Positions 25,512 to 34,065 of a stretch of DNA of 64,000 nt are shown here, piece after piece. The notes below the pieces were generated by a model, which worked only from the letters and a program-made list of their open reading frames with translations, searched no databases and was not told where the DNA came from. Source of the stretch: Streptomyces rapamycinicus NRRL 5491 (GTDB taxonomy: Bacteria > Actinomycetota > Actinomycetes > Streptomycetales > Streptomycetaceae). Location: the NCBI RefSeq assembly GCF_024298965.1, contig NZ_CP085193.1:3162001-3226000 (forward strand), given 5' to 3'. The translations under genes and the position numbers were made by a program. How positions within the stretch are numbered: position 1 is the stretch's first letter; each line of letters starts with the position of its first letter.

Positions 25512-26519
25512 CTACTTGTCGCCGCCGCCGAAGGCCGCGTCGAACGACGCCGTCGGCGGGTCGAAGTCGAAGTGCTTCAGCCGGGCCAGCGCCTCCGGGG
25601 CGCCGGTGAGCCGGTCCATCCCGGCGTCCTCCCACTCGACCGACACCGGACCGTCGTACCCGATCGAACGCAGCATCCGGAACACGTCCTCCCACGGCAC
25701 GTCGCCATGGCCCGCGGAGACGAAGTCCCAGCCGCGCCGGGGATCGCCCCAGGGCAGGTGGGAGCCGAGGCGTCCGTTGCGGCCGTCCAGCCGCTTCCGG
25801 GCCTCCTTGCAGTCCACGTGGTAGATCCGGTCCCGGAAGTCCCACAGGAAGCCGACCGGGTCCAGGTCCTGCCAGACGAAGTGGCTGGGGTCGAAGTTGA
25901 GCCCGAACGCGGGGCGGTGGCCGACGGCCTCCAGGGCCTGGTGGGTGGTCCAGTAGTCGTAGGCGATCTCGCTGGGGTGCACCTCGTGGGCGAAGCGCAC
26001 GCCCTCGGCGTCGAAGACGTCGAGGACCGGGTTCCAGCGCTCGGCGAAGTCCTCGTAGCCCCGCTCGATCATCCCCGGCACCACCGGCGGGAACATCGCC
26101 ACCAGATGCCAGATGGAGGAGCCGGTGAAGCCGATGACGGTGCGCACCCCGAAGGCGGCCGCGGCGCGTGCGGTGTCGGCCATCTCGGCGGCGGCCCGCC
26201 GCCGTACGCCCTCCGCCTCGCCGTCGCCCCAGATCCGGGCGGGCAGGATGGCCTTGTGGCGCTCGTCGATGGGCGAGTCGCACACCGCCTGGCCGACCAG
26301 GTGGTTGGAGATGGCCCAGCACTTGAGGCCGTACTTCTCCAGCAGCTCGCGCCGCCCGTCCAGATAGCCGGACTCGCCGAGTGCCCGGTCCACCTCGAAG
26401 TGGTCGCCCCAGCAGGCGAGTTCCAGTCCGTCGTAGCCGAAGTCACGGGCCAGCCGGCAGACCTCCTCCAGGGGAAGGTCGGCCCACTGGCCGGTGAAGA
26501 GCGTGAAGGGTCTGGGCAT
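25512..26519 (-). CDS. TIM-barrel sugar isomerase/epimerase family protein
   Basis: The 335-residue xylose-isomerase-like barrel begins [41 protein letters not shown]. Metal-site strands include [14 protein letters not shown] (Glu, His), [12 protein letters not shown] (Asp, His), YHVDCKEA and VSVEWED. The ATG at 26519 has GGAGG seven bases upstream. It is the last gene of the operon and lies 13 nt after the Gfo/Idh gene. Pairing a Gfo/Idh dehydrogenase with such a barrel is typical of inositol-like or 3-keto-sugar pathways. Confidence 0.9.
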   Translation of the reverse strand: MPRPFTLFTGQWADLPLEEVCRLARDFGYDGLELACWGDHFEVDRALGESGYLDGRRELLEKYGLKCWAISNHLVGQAVCDSPIDERHKAILPARIWGDGEAEGVRRRAAAEMADTARAAAAFGVRTVIGFTGSSIWHLVAMFPPVVPGMIERGYEDFAERWNPVLDVFDAEGVRFAHEVHPSEIAYDYWTTHQALEAVGHRPAFGLNFDPSHFVWQDLDPVGFLWDFRDRIYHVDCKEARKRLDGRNGRLGSHLPWGDPRRGWDFVSAGHGDVPWEDVFRMLRSIGYDGPVSVEWEDAGMDRLTGAPEALARLKHFDFDPPTASFDAAFGGGDK

Positions 26520-26532
26520 TCCGGCCTCCTCC

Positions 26533-27723
26533 TCAGACGGGTACGGGGGTGTAGACGCAGTTCTTCTCCGCGCTCTCCTCCACGGCGGCCAGCACCCGCT
26601 GCACCTGCAGCCCGTCCTCGAAGGACGGCTCGGGGCCGGTTCCGTCGGCGATCGCGAACACCATGTCCCGCGCCTGGTGGACGAAGGTGTGCTCATAGCC
26701 GAGGGCGTGGCCCGGCGGCCACCACCCCTCGAGGTAGGGGTGCTCGGGCTCGGTCACCAGGATCCGGCGGAAGCCGGAGTCCACCGCGGGCTCGGTGTGG
26801 TCGTGGAAGGACAGCTCATTGAGCCGCTCCAGATCGAAGGCGAGCGAACCGCGATCGCCGTTGAGCTCGATCCTGAGCGAGTTCTTACGGCCCGCGGCGA
26901 ACCGGCTGGCCTCGAACGACGCCACCGCGCCGGAGCCGAACCGCCCGGTGAACAGCGCCGCGTCATCGACCGTCACCGGTCCGCGCGCCGCCCCGCCCGC
27001 CCCGGCGCCGCCGAGCCCGGCCACCGCGCCGGCGGGCAGCGGCCGCTCCCGGATGAACGTCTCGGTGAGCGCCGAGACGCCGACCAGCCGCTCCCCCGCC
27101 AGATGCTGCGCCAGGTCGACGATGTGCGAGCCCAGGTCGCCGAGGGCGCCGGAGCCCGCGTACTCCCGCCGCAGCCGCCACACCAGGGGGAACTCCGGAT
27201 CGACGATCCAGTCCTGGAGATAGGTCACCCGGACGTGCCGCAGCACGCCTATCCGCCCGCCCGCCACCATCCGGCGGGCGTAGGCGATCGCGGGCGCGCG
27301 GCGGTAGTTGAAGCCCACCATCGCCACCTGGCCGCGCTCCCGGGCCCGCCGGGCCGCCTCCACCATGGCCTCGGCCTCGGCCACGGAGTTGGCGAGCGGC
27401 TTCTCGCACAGCACGTGCTTGCCCGCCTCCAGGGCCGCGATGGCGATCTCGGCATGGCTGTCGCCGGGGGTGCAGACGTCGACCACCTGCACATCGTCCC
27501 GGGCGATCAGCGCCCGCCAGTCGGTTTCGGCGGCGGCCCAGCCGTGCCGGTCCGCGGCGGCCCGTACGGCGTCCGCGTCGCGCCCGCAGACGGCGGACAT
27601 CGCGGGGCGGGCGGGGAGGTCGAAGACACGGCCGACGGTGCGCCAGCCCTGGGAGTGGGCGGCGCCCATGAAGGCGTAGCCGACCATGCCGACGCCGAGT
27701 GTCTTCGCTTCAGGATTTTCCAT
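26533..27723 (-). CDS. Gfo/Idh/MocA-family NAD(P)-dependent oxidoreductase
   Basis: The 396-residue protein has a Rossmann motif [18 protein letters not shown] and the family signature [13 protein letters not shown]-terminal substrate domain contains [15 protein letters not shown], with the conserved His. Members oxidise or reduce sugars and cyclitols, often at C3 of a glycoside. The ATG at 27723, with AAGGAG upstream, replaces an 18-codon upstream extension that lacks conservation-like sequence. It sits between the binding-protein gene and the isomerase gene, so the imported ligand is probably its substrate. An Ala/Gly-rich insertion is present at about residues 235-255. Confidence 0.9.
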   Translation of the reverse strand: MENPEAKTLGVGMVGYAFMGAAHSQGWRTVGRVFDLPARPAMSAVCGRDADAVRAAADRHGWAAAETDWRALIARDDVQVVDVCTPGDSHAEIAIAALEAGKHVLCEKPLANSVAEAEAMVEAARRARERGQVAMVGFNYRRAPAIAYARRMVAGGRIGVLRHVRVTYLQDWIVDPEFPLVWRLRREYAGSGALGDLGSHIVDLAQHLAGERLVGVSALTETFIRERPLPAGAVAGLGGAGAGGAARGPVTVDDAALFTGRFGSGAVASFEASRFAAGRKNSLRIELNGDRGSLAFDLERLNELSFHDHTEPAVDSGFRRILVTEPEHPYLEGWWPPGHALGYEHTFVHQARDMVFAIADGTGPEPSFEDGLQVQRVLAAVEESAEKNCVYTPVPV

Positions 27724-27783
27724 GGGACTCCTTCTGACGATCGCAAACCGACGCGAGGTGGGGGGTCTGGCCCTCAACAGGGC

Positions 27784-28842
27784 TCAGCTGAATCCCGTGG
27801 GGAGGTACTCGTCCACGTTGTCCTTGGTGACGACGGCGGAGTAGAGGGTGAGAGAAGCCGGGATCTCCAGCTCCGCGAGGCCCCCGACGCCCTTGCCCTG
27901 CCCCAGCGCGCGGGCGAGGTCGATGGCGGAGGCGGCCATGGTGGGCGGGTAGAGCACGGTGGCCTTCAGCACGCTGTTGCCGGCCTTGATGGCGTCCATG
28001 GCGTGCTTGGCGCCCGCGCCGCCGACCATGAGGAAGTCATCGCGCCCGGCCTGCTTGATGGCGCGCTCGGCGCCGACGCCCTGGTCGTCGTCGTGGTTCC
28101 ACAGGGCGTCGAAGTCGGAGTGGGCCTGGAGCAGCTGGGCCATCTTCGCCTGGCCCGACTCGACCGTGAACTCCGCGGCCTGGCGGCCGACCTTCTTGAT
28201 GTTGGGGTAGTTCTTCAGGGCGTCGTTGAAGCCCTCGGTGCGCTGCCGGGTGAGCTCCAGGTTGTCGATTCCCGCCAACTCGATGACCTTGGCGTTCTTC
28301 TTGCCCTTGAGCTGCTCGCCGATGTAGCGCCCGGCGTTGAGGCCCATGCCGTAGTTGTCTCCGCCGATCCAGCAGCGGTACGCCTGCGGCGAGGCGAAGA
28401 TCCGGTCGAGGTTGACCACCGGGATGCCCGCCCGCATGGCCTTGAGCCCGACCTGGGTGAGCGCCTTGCCGTCGGCGGGCAGGATGACCAGGACGTCGAC
28501 CTTCTTGTTGATGAGGGTCTCGATCTGGCCGATCTGCTGGGCGGTGTCGTTGGAGCCCTCGGTGGCCTCCAGGGTGACGTCCTTGTACTCCTTGGCGCGC
28601 CGCTTGGCCTGCTCGTTGATGGCGTTGAGCCAGCCGTGGTCGGCCTGGGGCCCGGCGAAGCCGATGGTGACCGCCTTACCGGGCTTGTCATTGGCCGTGT
28701 TCGCGGCCTGCTTGGCGTTGTCGCCGTCGTCGTTGTTCTCGTTGCTGGTGCACCCGGCGGCGAACATCGCGCCCGCCGCGGCGGTGCCCAGGAGGAGGTT
28801 TCTGCGACTGGTGGTGGCGGAGGAGCTCTTGGCATACCTCAT
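27784..28842 (-). CDS. Sugar ABC transporter substrate-binding lipoprotein
   Basis: The 352-residue periplasmic-binding-protein fold is of the ribose/xylose type (VTIGFAGPQADHGWLNAINEQAKR, VDVLVILPADGKAL, GIPVVNLDRIF, WIGGDNYGMGLNAGRYIGEQL, NHDDDQGVGAERAI). The N-terminus has SRRNLLLGTAAAGAMFAAGC. This is both a twin-arginine-like signal and a lipobox ending in Cys, so export is probably Tat-dependent with lipid anchoring. The ATG overlaps the permease stop (ATGA). It determines ligand specificity of the importer; the exact sugar cannot be read from the sequence. Confidence 0.92.
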   Translation of the reverse strand: MRYAKSSSATTSRRNLLLGTAAAGAMFAAGCTSNENNDDGDNAKQAANTANDKPGKAVTIGFAGPQADHGWLNAINEQAKRRAKEYKDVTLEATEGSNDTAQQIGQIETLINKKVDVLVILPADGKALTQVGLKAMRAGIPVVNLDRIFASPQAYRCWIGGDNYGMGLNAGRYIGEQLKGKKNAKVIELAGIDNLELTRQRTEGFNDALKNYPNIKKVGRQAAEFTVESGQAKMAQLLQAHSDFDALWNHDDDQGVGAERAIKQAGRDDFLMVGGAGAKHAMDAIKAGNSVLKATVLYPPTMAASAIDLARALGQGKGVGGLAELEIPASLTLYSAVVTKDNVDEYLPTGFS

Positions 28843-29915
28843 GGCGTCGAACGACCCTTCTGTACCAGGACGGCGGCGACGATGATCGCGCCCTTGGCGA
28901 TCTGCTGGACATCGCTCTGGAGGTTGTTCAGGGCGAACAGATTGGTGATGGTGGTGAAGACGAGAACGCCGAGGACGGAGCCGGTGATGGTGCCGCGGCC
29001 GCCGCTGAGCAGTGTGCCGCCGATGATCGCGGCGGCGATGGCGTCGAGTTCGTAGAGGTTGCCGTTGGTGTTCTGGCCCGAGCCGGTGAGGACGACCAGC
29101 ATGAAGGCGGCGACACCGCAGCACAGGCCGGAGAGCAGATACAGCATCAGCCGCTGCCGCCGGACGTCGATGCCCGCGAGCCGGGCGGCCTCCGCGTTGC
29201 CGCCGATGGCGACCGTGCGCCGGCCGAAGGTGGTGCGGTTGAGCACCAGCCAGCCCACCACGGTGACGGCGGCGAAGATCATCACCAGCGGCGGTATGCC
29301 GAGGACATAGGCGTCCGGGAGGCCGAGGTCCAGGACCTGGTTCACGGTGACGACCTGGGTCTTGCCGTCGCTGATCTGCAGGGCGAGACCACGGCCGGAG
29401 GCGAGCATCGCGAGCGTGGCGATGAACGGCACCATCCCGCCGTACGCGATGAGCACCCCGTTGACCAGTCCGCAGCCGAGCCCCACCAGCACCGCGCACA
29501 GCAGGATGCCGCCGAGCCCGTAGTCCTGGGTGGCGAGCGTGGTGGCCCACACCGAGGCCAGCGCGACGATCGCGCCGACCGACAGATCGATGCCGCCGCT
29601 GGTGATGACGAAGGTCACGCCGACGGTGACGACGCCGATGACGGACGCCTGGGTGAGCACGAGCTGGAGGTTGTCGGTGCTGAGGAACTCATCGGGCTTG
29701 GTGAAGCCGCCGACGGCGATCAGCACCGCCAGCACCCCGACGAGGGAGAGGTTGCGCAGGTCGGCCAGGCGCCGCAGCCTGCTCAGCGGATCGGTGTCGG
29801 TGCGGCCGGCCGGCGGTTTGCCGACCGGACCGGCCGTCAGTGTGGCGCCCGCGCCCGGTACCGGGGCGGGGTCGGCCGGAGGCGGGGACGCCGGCCTGCT
29901 CCCGGGTGAATTCAC
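28839..29915 (-). CDS. Sugar ABC transporter permease (RbsC-type)
   Basis: The 358-residue membrane protein has an about 50-residue Pro/Ala-rich cytoplasmic tail and then 8-10 hydrophobic segments. The family landmarks are GVTFVITSGGIDLSVGAIVALA, RTTFGRRTVAIGGNAEAARLAGIDV (the ATPase-contact loop) and GGTLLSGGRGTITGSVLG. The start is the GTG overlapping the ATPase stop (GTGA) rather than an upstream start in a shadow frame. It forms the channel for the ligand delivered by the 27784-28842 lipoprotein. Confidence 0.92.
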   Translation of the reverse strand: MNSPGSRPASPPPADPAPVPGAGATLTAGPVGKPPAGRTDTDPLSRLRRLADLRNLSLVGVLAVLIAVGGFTKPDEFLSTDNLQLVLTQASVIGVVTVGVTFVITSGGIDLSVGAIVALASVWATTLATQDYGLGGILLCAVLVGLGCGLVNGVLIAYGGMVPFIATLAMLASGRGLALQISDGKTQVVTVNQVLDLGLPDAYVLGIPPLVMIFAAVTVVGWLVLNRTTFGRRTVAIGGNAEAARLAGIDVRRQRLMLYLLSGLCCGVAAFMLVVLTGSGQNTNGNLYELDAIAAAIIGGTLLSGGRGTITGSVLGVLVFTTITNLFALNNLQSDVQQIAKGAIIVAAVLVQKGRSTP

Positions 29916-31441
29916 GACGGGCTCCCTTCCATGACGAGATCGAGGACGCGGTGCTCGTCCAGCTCCCGCGCGGGCGCCGTATGGACGACGCGGCCCTCGC
30001 GGAGCACCAGCACCCGGTCGGCGAGGCCCAGGACTTCGGGCAGTTCGCTGGAGACGAGAAGGACGGCCATGCCGTCGTCGGCGAGTCGGCGGATCACCGC
30101 GTACAACTCGGCGCGGGCGCCGACGTCCACCCCGCGCGTCGGCTCGTCCAGCAGCAGCACCCGGCAGCCGCGCAGCAGCCAGCGGGCCAGTACGGCCTTC
30201 TGCTGATTGCCGCCGGACAGGGTGCGCACCGGCCGCTCCGGGTCGTCGGGGTGCAGCGACAGATCGCGGACGCAGCGGCGGGCCGCCGCCCGCTCCGCGC
30301 CGCGGTCCACCCATCCGGCGCGGGAGAAGCGGGTCAGCGAGGAGACCGAGACATTGCGGGTGACGGACTCCAGCATCAGCAGCGCCTGCGCCTTGCGCTC
30401 CTCGGGGGCGAGGCCGAGCCCGGCGCGCACGGCGGCGGTCACGCTGCCGGGGCGCAGCGGGCGGCCGTCCACCAGGACCCGGCCCGAGGTGGGGCGGCGG
30501 GCGCCGTAGACGGTCTCCAGGATCTCGGACCGCCCGGAGCCGACGAGCCCGGCCAGCCCGACGATCTCGCCGGGCGCCACCTCGAGATCGATCGGCTCGA
30601 ACTCCCCCGCCCGGCCGAGGTTCTCCAGCCGCAGCACCGGCGTGGCGGTGGCGACCGGAGGCGCCGTGGTGCGGCGCGGGAACGCGTACTCCACGTCCCG
30701 GCCCGTCATCAGCGCCACGACCTCGCGGGTCGGGGTGGTGCGCGCGGGCAGTCCGCGGGCCGCGGCGCGGCCGTCCTTGAGCACGGTGACGCGGTCGCCG
30801 ATGCGGCGGATCTCCTCCAGCCGGTGCGAGATGTACACGACGGCCACCCCGGCGGCGGTGAGATCGCCGACGATGCGGAAGAGGTTGTCCACCTCGTCGG
30901 GGTCGAGGGCCGCGGACGGCTCGTCCATCACGATCAGCCGGACGTCATGGGAGAGCGCGCGGGCCATCGAGACGATCTGCTGCCCGGCCGCGGAGAGGTC
31001 CCCCACCAGCCGCCCCGGGTCGATCTCGGGGTGCCCGAGCCGGGCGAGGAGGGCGGCGGTGGCGGTGCGGGCCGCGCGGGAGCGGACGAAACCGCCGGTG
31101 GCCATCTCATGGCCGAGGAAGACGTTCTCGGCGACGGAAAGCCCCTCCACCAGGTCGAGTTCCTGGTAGATGGTGGCGATCCCGAGGCGCATGGCGGCGA
31201 TGGGCGACTTGAGGGTGACCGGTTCACCGCGCCAGAGGATCTCGCCGCTGTCGGGCTGATGCGCCCCGGCGACCACCTTGATCAGGGTGGACTTGCCCGC
31301 GCCGTTCTGGCCGAGCAGACAGTGCACCTCGCCCGCTTCGACATCGAGGTCGACGCCGTCCAGGGCCCGTACTCCGGGGAAGGACTTGGTGATCGCGGAC
31401 ATGGTGAGGAGTGGGCGCGGGTCGGGTGGTGCCGGTGCCAT
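29912..31441 (-). CDS. Sugar ABC transporter ATP-binding protein, duplicated ATPase
   Basis: The 509-residue RbsA/MglA-type protein has two nucleotide-binding domains. The first has Walker A GQNGAGKST and Walker B LIVMDEPSAALD but a degenerate signature (LSAAGQQ). The second has the signature LSGGNQQK and Walker B VLLLDEPTRGVD with a degenerate Walker A (GLVGSGRSE). This asymmetry is normal in the family. AGGAGG lies six bases before the ATG. It is the first transporter gene and is separated from the upstream ROK gene by 361 bp. Confidence 0.93.
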   Translation of the reverse strand: MAPAPPDPRPLLTMSAITKSFPGVRALDGVDLDVEAGEVHCLLGQNGAGKSTLIKVVAGAHQPDSGEILWRGEPVTLKSPIAAMRLGIATIYQELDLVEGLSVAENVFLGHEMATGGFVRSRAARTATAALLARLGHPEIDPGRLVGDLSAAGQQIVSMARALSHDVRLIVMDEPSAALDPDEVDNLFRIVGDLTAAGVAVVYISHRLEEIRRIGDRVTVLKDGRAAARGLPARTTPTREVVALMTGRDVEYAFPRRTTAPPVATATPVLRLENLGRAGEFEPIDLEVAPGEIVGLAGLVGSGRSEILETVYGARRPTSGRVLVDGRPLRPGSVTAAVRAGLGLAPEERKAQALLMLESVTRNVSVSSLTRFSRAGWVDRGAERAAARRCVRDLSLHPDDPERPVRTLSGGNQQKAVLARWLLRGCRVLLLDEPTRGVDVGARAELYAVIRRLADDGMAVLLVSSELPEVLGLADRVLVLREGRVVHTAPARELDEHRVLDLVMEGSPS

Positions 31442-31802
31442 GGCGGGCCTCCTCGGCGGGGTCGCTCGATGCGGTGCGGTCGCTCGTATGCGGTGCGGGA
31501 CGCTGGGGCGTTCGGGGTGCTGGGCGTGCGGGTGCGCGGCGGGGCGGTGATGTGGTGGTGCCGTGGTGGGGCGTCAGGGCGCGACGGGGTAGCGGCGCGG
31601 CCCCGGTGGGAGTGGGGTGCCGGGTGGTGCGGCTCGGTGGTGCCGGTACTGCGGCTCGGTGGTGCGGCTCGTGCCTCGGCATGGCGTACGCCGAGGGGCG
31701 GTGCGGTGCGGTGCTGATGCCGTGCTGCTGCGCTGTGCCGAGGTACGGCCCGGCCGGGGCCGGGCGGGGTCGGGCCGTCATGCGTTCATGGCGGCCAGGC
31801 CG
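31442..31802. repeat. Non-coding spacer with short direct repeats between the ROK and ABC genes
   Basis: No credible gene is seen in these 361 bp. The direct repeat TCGCTCG(T)ATGCGGTGCGG occurs at 31462-31479 and 31480-31498. A 16-mer, TGCGGCTCGGTGGTGC, occurs at 31628-31643 and 31650-31665 (22-bp period), with a third partial copy after it. The spacer probably contains the promoter of the ABC operon, and the repeats may be regulator sites or simply slippage-prone GC-rich sequence. Confidence 0.55.
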
Positions 31803-32993
31803 TCATGCCGGTGAGAAGAGGTGGTCGCTGATCAGGCGGGCCGCGCCGGTGACCCCGGCGGCCGGGCCGAGTTCGCCCAGCACGATGGGGAGGTTGCCGG
31901 TGGCCAGGGGCAGGGACTGGCGGTAGACCTGGGTCCGTATGGCGGCGAGCAGCGTATGGCCGAGCCCGGTGACACCGCCGCCGATGACCACCAGACCGGG
32001 GTTGAAGAAGCTGACGAGCCCGGCAATGACCTGGCCCGTACGGGTGCCGCCGTCCCTGATGAGGTCGAGCGCGGTCGCGTCGCCCGCCGAGGCCGCCGCG
32101 GCGACATCGGTGGCGGCGAGGCTGCCCGCTTCCTCCAGCCGGGCGGCGAGTTCGGCGGACCGGCCGTCGCGGGCGGCCTCCTCGGCGTCGCGGGCCAGCG
32201 CCGCGCCGCCGAAGTACGCCTCCAGACAGCCGTGGTTGCCGCAGGCGCAGGGGCGGCCGTCGGGTTCGGCCTGGATGTGGCCGATGTCGCCCGCGCTGCC
32301 CGTCGTGCCGCGGTAGACCTCACCGCCGACGACGATCCCGCAGCCGATACCGGTGCCGATCTTCACGCAGAGGAAGTCCTTGACGGAACGGGCGACCCCC
32401 GCGTGCTGCTCCCCCATCGCCATGAGGTTCACATCGTTGTCGACCATGACCGGGCAGCCGAGCTCCTGGCTGAGCGCCTCCCGTACGGGGAAGCCGTCCC
32501 ACCCCGGCATGATCGGCGGCGCCACGGGCACGCCCTCGGGGAACCGAACCGGGCCCGGCACTCCGATGCCCGCTCCGTCGAACCCCTCGGCCACGCCGGA
32601 CGCCCGGAGCTTCGCGGCCATGTCCAGCACCTGCTCGAAGACCGCGACGGGGCCTTCGCGCACATCCATGGGCTGGTTGAGGTGGCCGAGAATCTCCAGT
32701 TCGGCATTTGTCACGGCGACGTCCACGGAGGTGGCGCCGATGTCCACGCCGAGCAGTCGCAGCCCGGGCGCGAGCCGGATGTTGTGCGAACGCCGGCCGC
32801 CCCGCGAGGCAGCCAGCCCGTCCGCGACCACCAGCCCGGTCTCCAGCAGCCGGTCGATCTCCACGGCCAGCTTCGAACGCGACAGGTCGATCTGATCGCC
32901 CAGCTGAGCACGGGAGTTGGGGCCGCCGTCGCGCAGCAGGCGAAGCAATCGCGCCTGATGCGCGTTCGCCGGTCGTGCCGTCATGCGCCTCAC
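31803..32993 (-). CDS. ROK-family transcriptional regulator
   Basis: The 396-residue protein has an N-terminal winged helix-turn-helix (ARLLRLLRDGGPNSRAQLGDQIDLSRSKLAVEIDRLLETGLV) and a sugar-kinase-like ROK domain (LGVDIGATSVDVAV, FDGAGIGVPGPV, VDNDVNLMAMGE, GTGIGCGIVVGGEVYRG). The zinc site GHIQAEPDGRPCACGNHGCLEAY is also present. The GTG at 32993 is chosen because GGGAGG sits six bases upstream; an ATG at 32984 is possible. It probably represses the adjacent sugar ABC operon and releases DNA on binding a sugar. Confidence 0.9.
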   Translation of the reverse strand: MRRMTARPANAHQARLLRLLRDGGPNSRAQLGDQIDLSRSKLAVEIDRLLETGLVVADGLAASRGGRRSHNIRLAPGLRLLGVDIGATSVDVAVTNAELEILGHLNQPMDVREGPVAVFEQVLDMAAKLRASGVAEGFDGAGIGVPGPVRFPEGVPVAPPIMPGWDGFPVREALSQELGCPVMVDNDVNLMAMGEQHAGVARSVKDFLCVKIGTGIGCGIVVGGEVYRGTTGSAGDIGHIQAEPDGRPCACGNHGCLEAYFGGAALARDAEEAARDGRSAELAARLEEAGSLAATDVAAAASAGDATALDLIRDGGTRTGQVIAGLVSFFNPGLVVIGGGVTGLGHTLLAAIRTQVYRQSLPLATGNLPIVLGELGPAAGVTGAARLISDHLFSPA

Positions 32994-33229
32994 GCTGCCC
33001 CTCCCGCCGTCATCGGCATCCACGTGGCCGGGCTTTCACGGGGAACGTAGCAGCGGTTGTCGGGAGTGGGAAGAACTTGCGCCGCAATTGGCTCCGACTT
33101 TCTCCTGTCTCAGGACAAAGCCTCGTCGTTTTCGCGACAGGGCACACGAAGGCGCCCGCTCGGCAGCCCGTGCTCGGTGAAAGAGTTGTCACTTGCAGGC
33201 CGCACCGCCGGGCGGACCGGCGGATCGGG

Positions 33230-33907
33230 TCAGGGACGCTCGCGGTCGTGGTAGGTGCGGCGGGTGTGTTCGGTGTGGGCGCGCATGACGGCCGTGGCGC
33301 CGTGTTCGTCGCCCGCGGCGATGGCCGCGATCAGCTCGCGGTGCTCGATCCAGGACTGCTTGCCGCGCTGGCGGGCGACCGGGGTGTAGTACCAGCGGAC
33401 CCTGCGGTCCACCTGGGCGGCCAGCTCGGACAGGACCGCGTTTCCGGCCAGTTCCATCACCTTGGCGTGGAATTCGGCGTTGGCCGCGACCGCGCCGTCC
33501 ACATCGTCGTCCAGGACCGCGCGCTCGCCCTTCGCGCACAGGTCCTCCAGGGCGGCGACACCGGCCTCGTCGGCCCCGGCGGCGGCCAGCCGGGCGGCCT
33601 CGGCCTCGAGGAGCGTGCGCACCGTAAGGAGCTGATCGGCCTCCTCCTCGGTGGGCTCGTGGACGAACGCGCCCTGGGCGGGCCGCAGATCGACCCAGCC
33701 CTCGGTGTTGAGCCGCTGGAGGGCCTCGCGCACCGGCTGGCGGGAGACCCCGAGCTGGCCCGCGAGTTCGCTCTCCACGAGGTGCTGGCCGGGGCGGAGG
33801 GCACGGGTGGTGATGAGTTCGAGCAGCGCCTCGTAGACGCGCTCGCGGAGTGGCCCGGGCCGCTCCAGCTTCGGCACCGCGCCGTGCGGCAGTCCCCTGG
33901 ACAGCAT
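33230..33907 (-). CDS. GntR-family regulator, FCD (FadR) subfamily
   Basis: The 225-residue protein has a winged HTH (PLRERVYEALLELITTRALRPGQHLVESELAGQLGVSRQPVREALQRL) and an FCD ligand domain of helices. His and Asp residues suited to metal/carboxylate binding are seen in AANAEFHAKVMELAG and WIEHRELIAAIAAGDE. FCD domains commonly bind small carboxylates. The gene is divergent from an OFA antiporter, and the 158-bp spacer contains the motif shared with the oxc and panE-fdh promoters. An oxalate- or formate-responsive repressor is the inferred role. Confidence 0.88.
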   Translation of the reverse strand: MLSRGLPHGAVPKLERPGPLRERVYEALLELITTRALRPGQHLVESELAGQLGVSRQPVREALQRLNTEGWVDLRPAQGAFVHEPTEEEADQLLTVRTLLEAEAARLAAAGADEAGVAALEDLCAKGERAVLDDDVDGAVAANAEFHAKVMELAGNAVLSELAAQVDRRVRWYYTPVARQRGKQSWIEHRELIAAIAAGDEHGATAVMRAHTEHTRRTYHDRERP

Positions 33908-33968
33908 CGCGCCCCCTCTGGCTCGCTGTTCACCGAATATCCTGATTCACCGGATGCGTGAATTGGTT

Positions 33969-33980
33969 ATTGTCTACAGT
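33969..33980 (-). promoter_or_regulatory. Putative GntR operator in the gntR/OFA divergent promoter
   Basis: The plus strand reads ATTGTCTACAGT, so the minus strand reads ACTGTAGACAAT. This differs at two central positions from the oxc-upstream ACTGTATGCAAT. It lies 61 nt before the gntR start and 85 nt before the antiporter start, a position suited to autoregulation and control of both genes. Confidence 0.6.
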
Positions 33981-34065
33981 TTACCCAACCTGTCCACGGC
34001 GCCGACACATCCCAGGTGCCTTGACGTCTAGTCATCGACTCGTTGAATCCTTAAAGTCCGGGCAC

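Noticed and set aside
33958..34065. N-terminal extension of the second OFA antiporter
   Set aside because: It would cross the putative operator and adds 36 residues without similarity to the first OFA protein; ATG 34066 is more natural.
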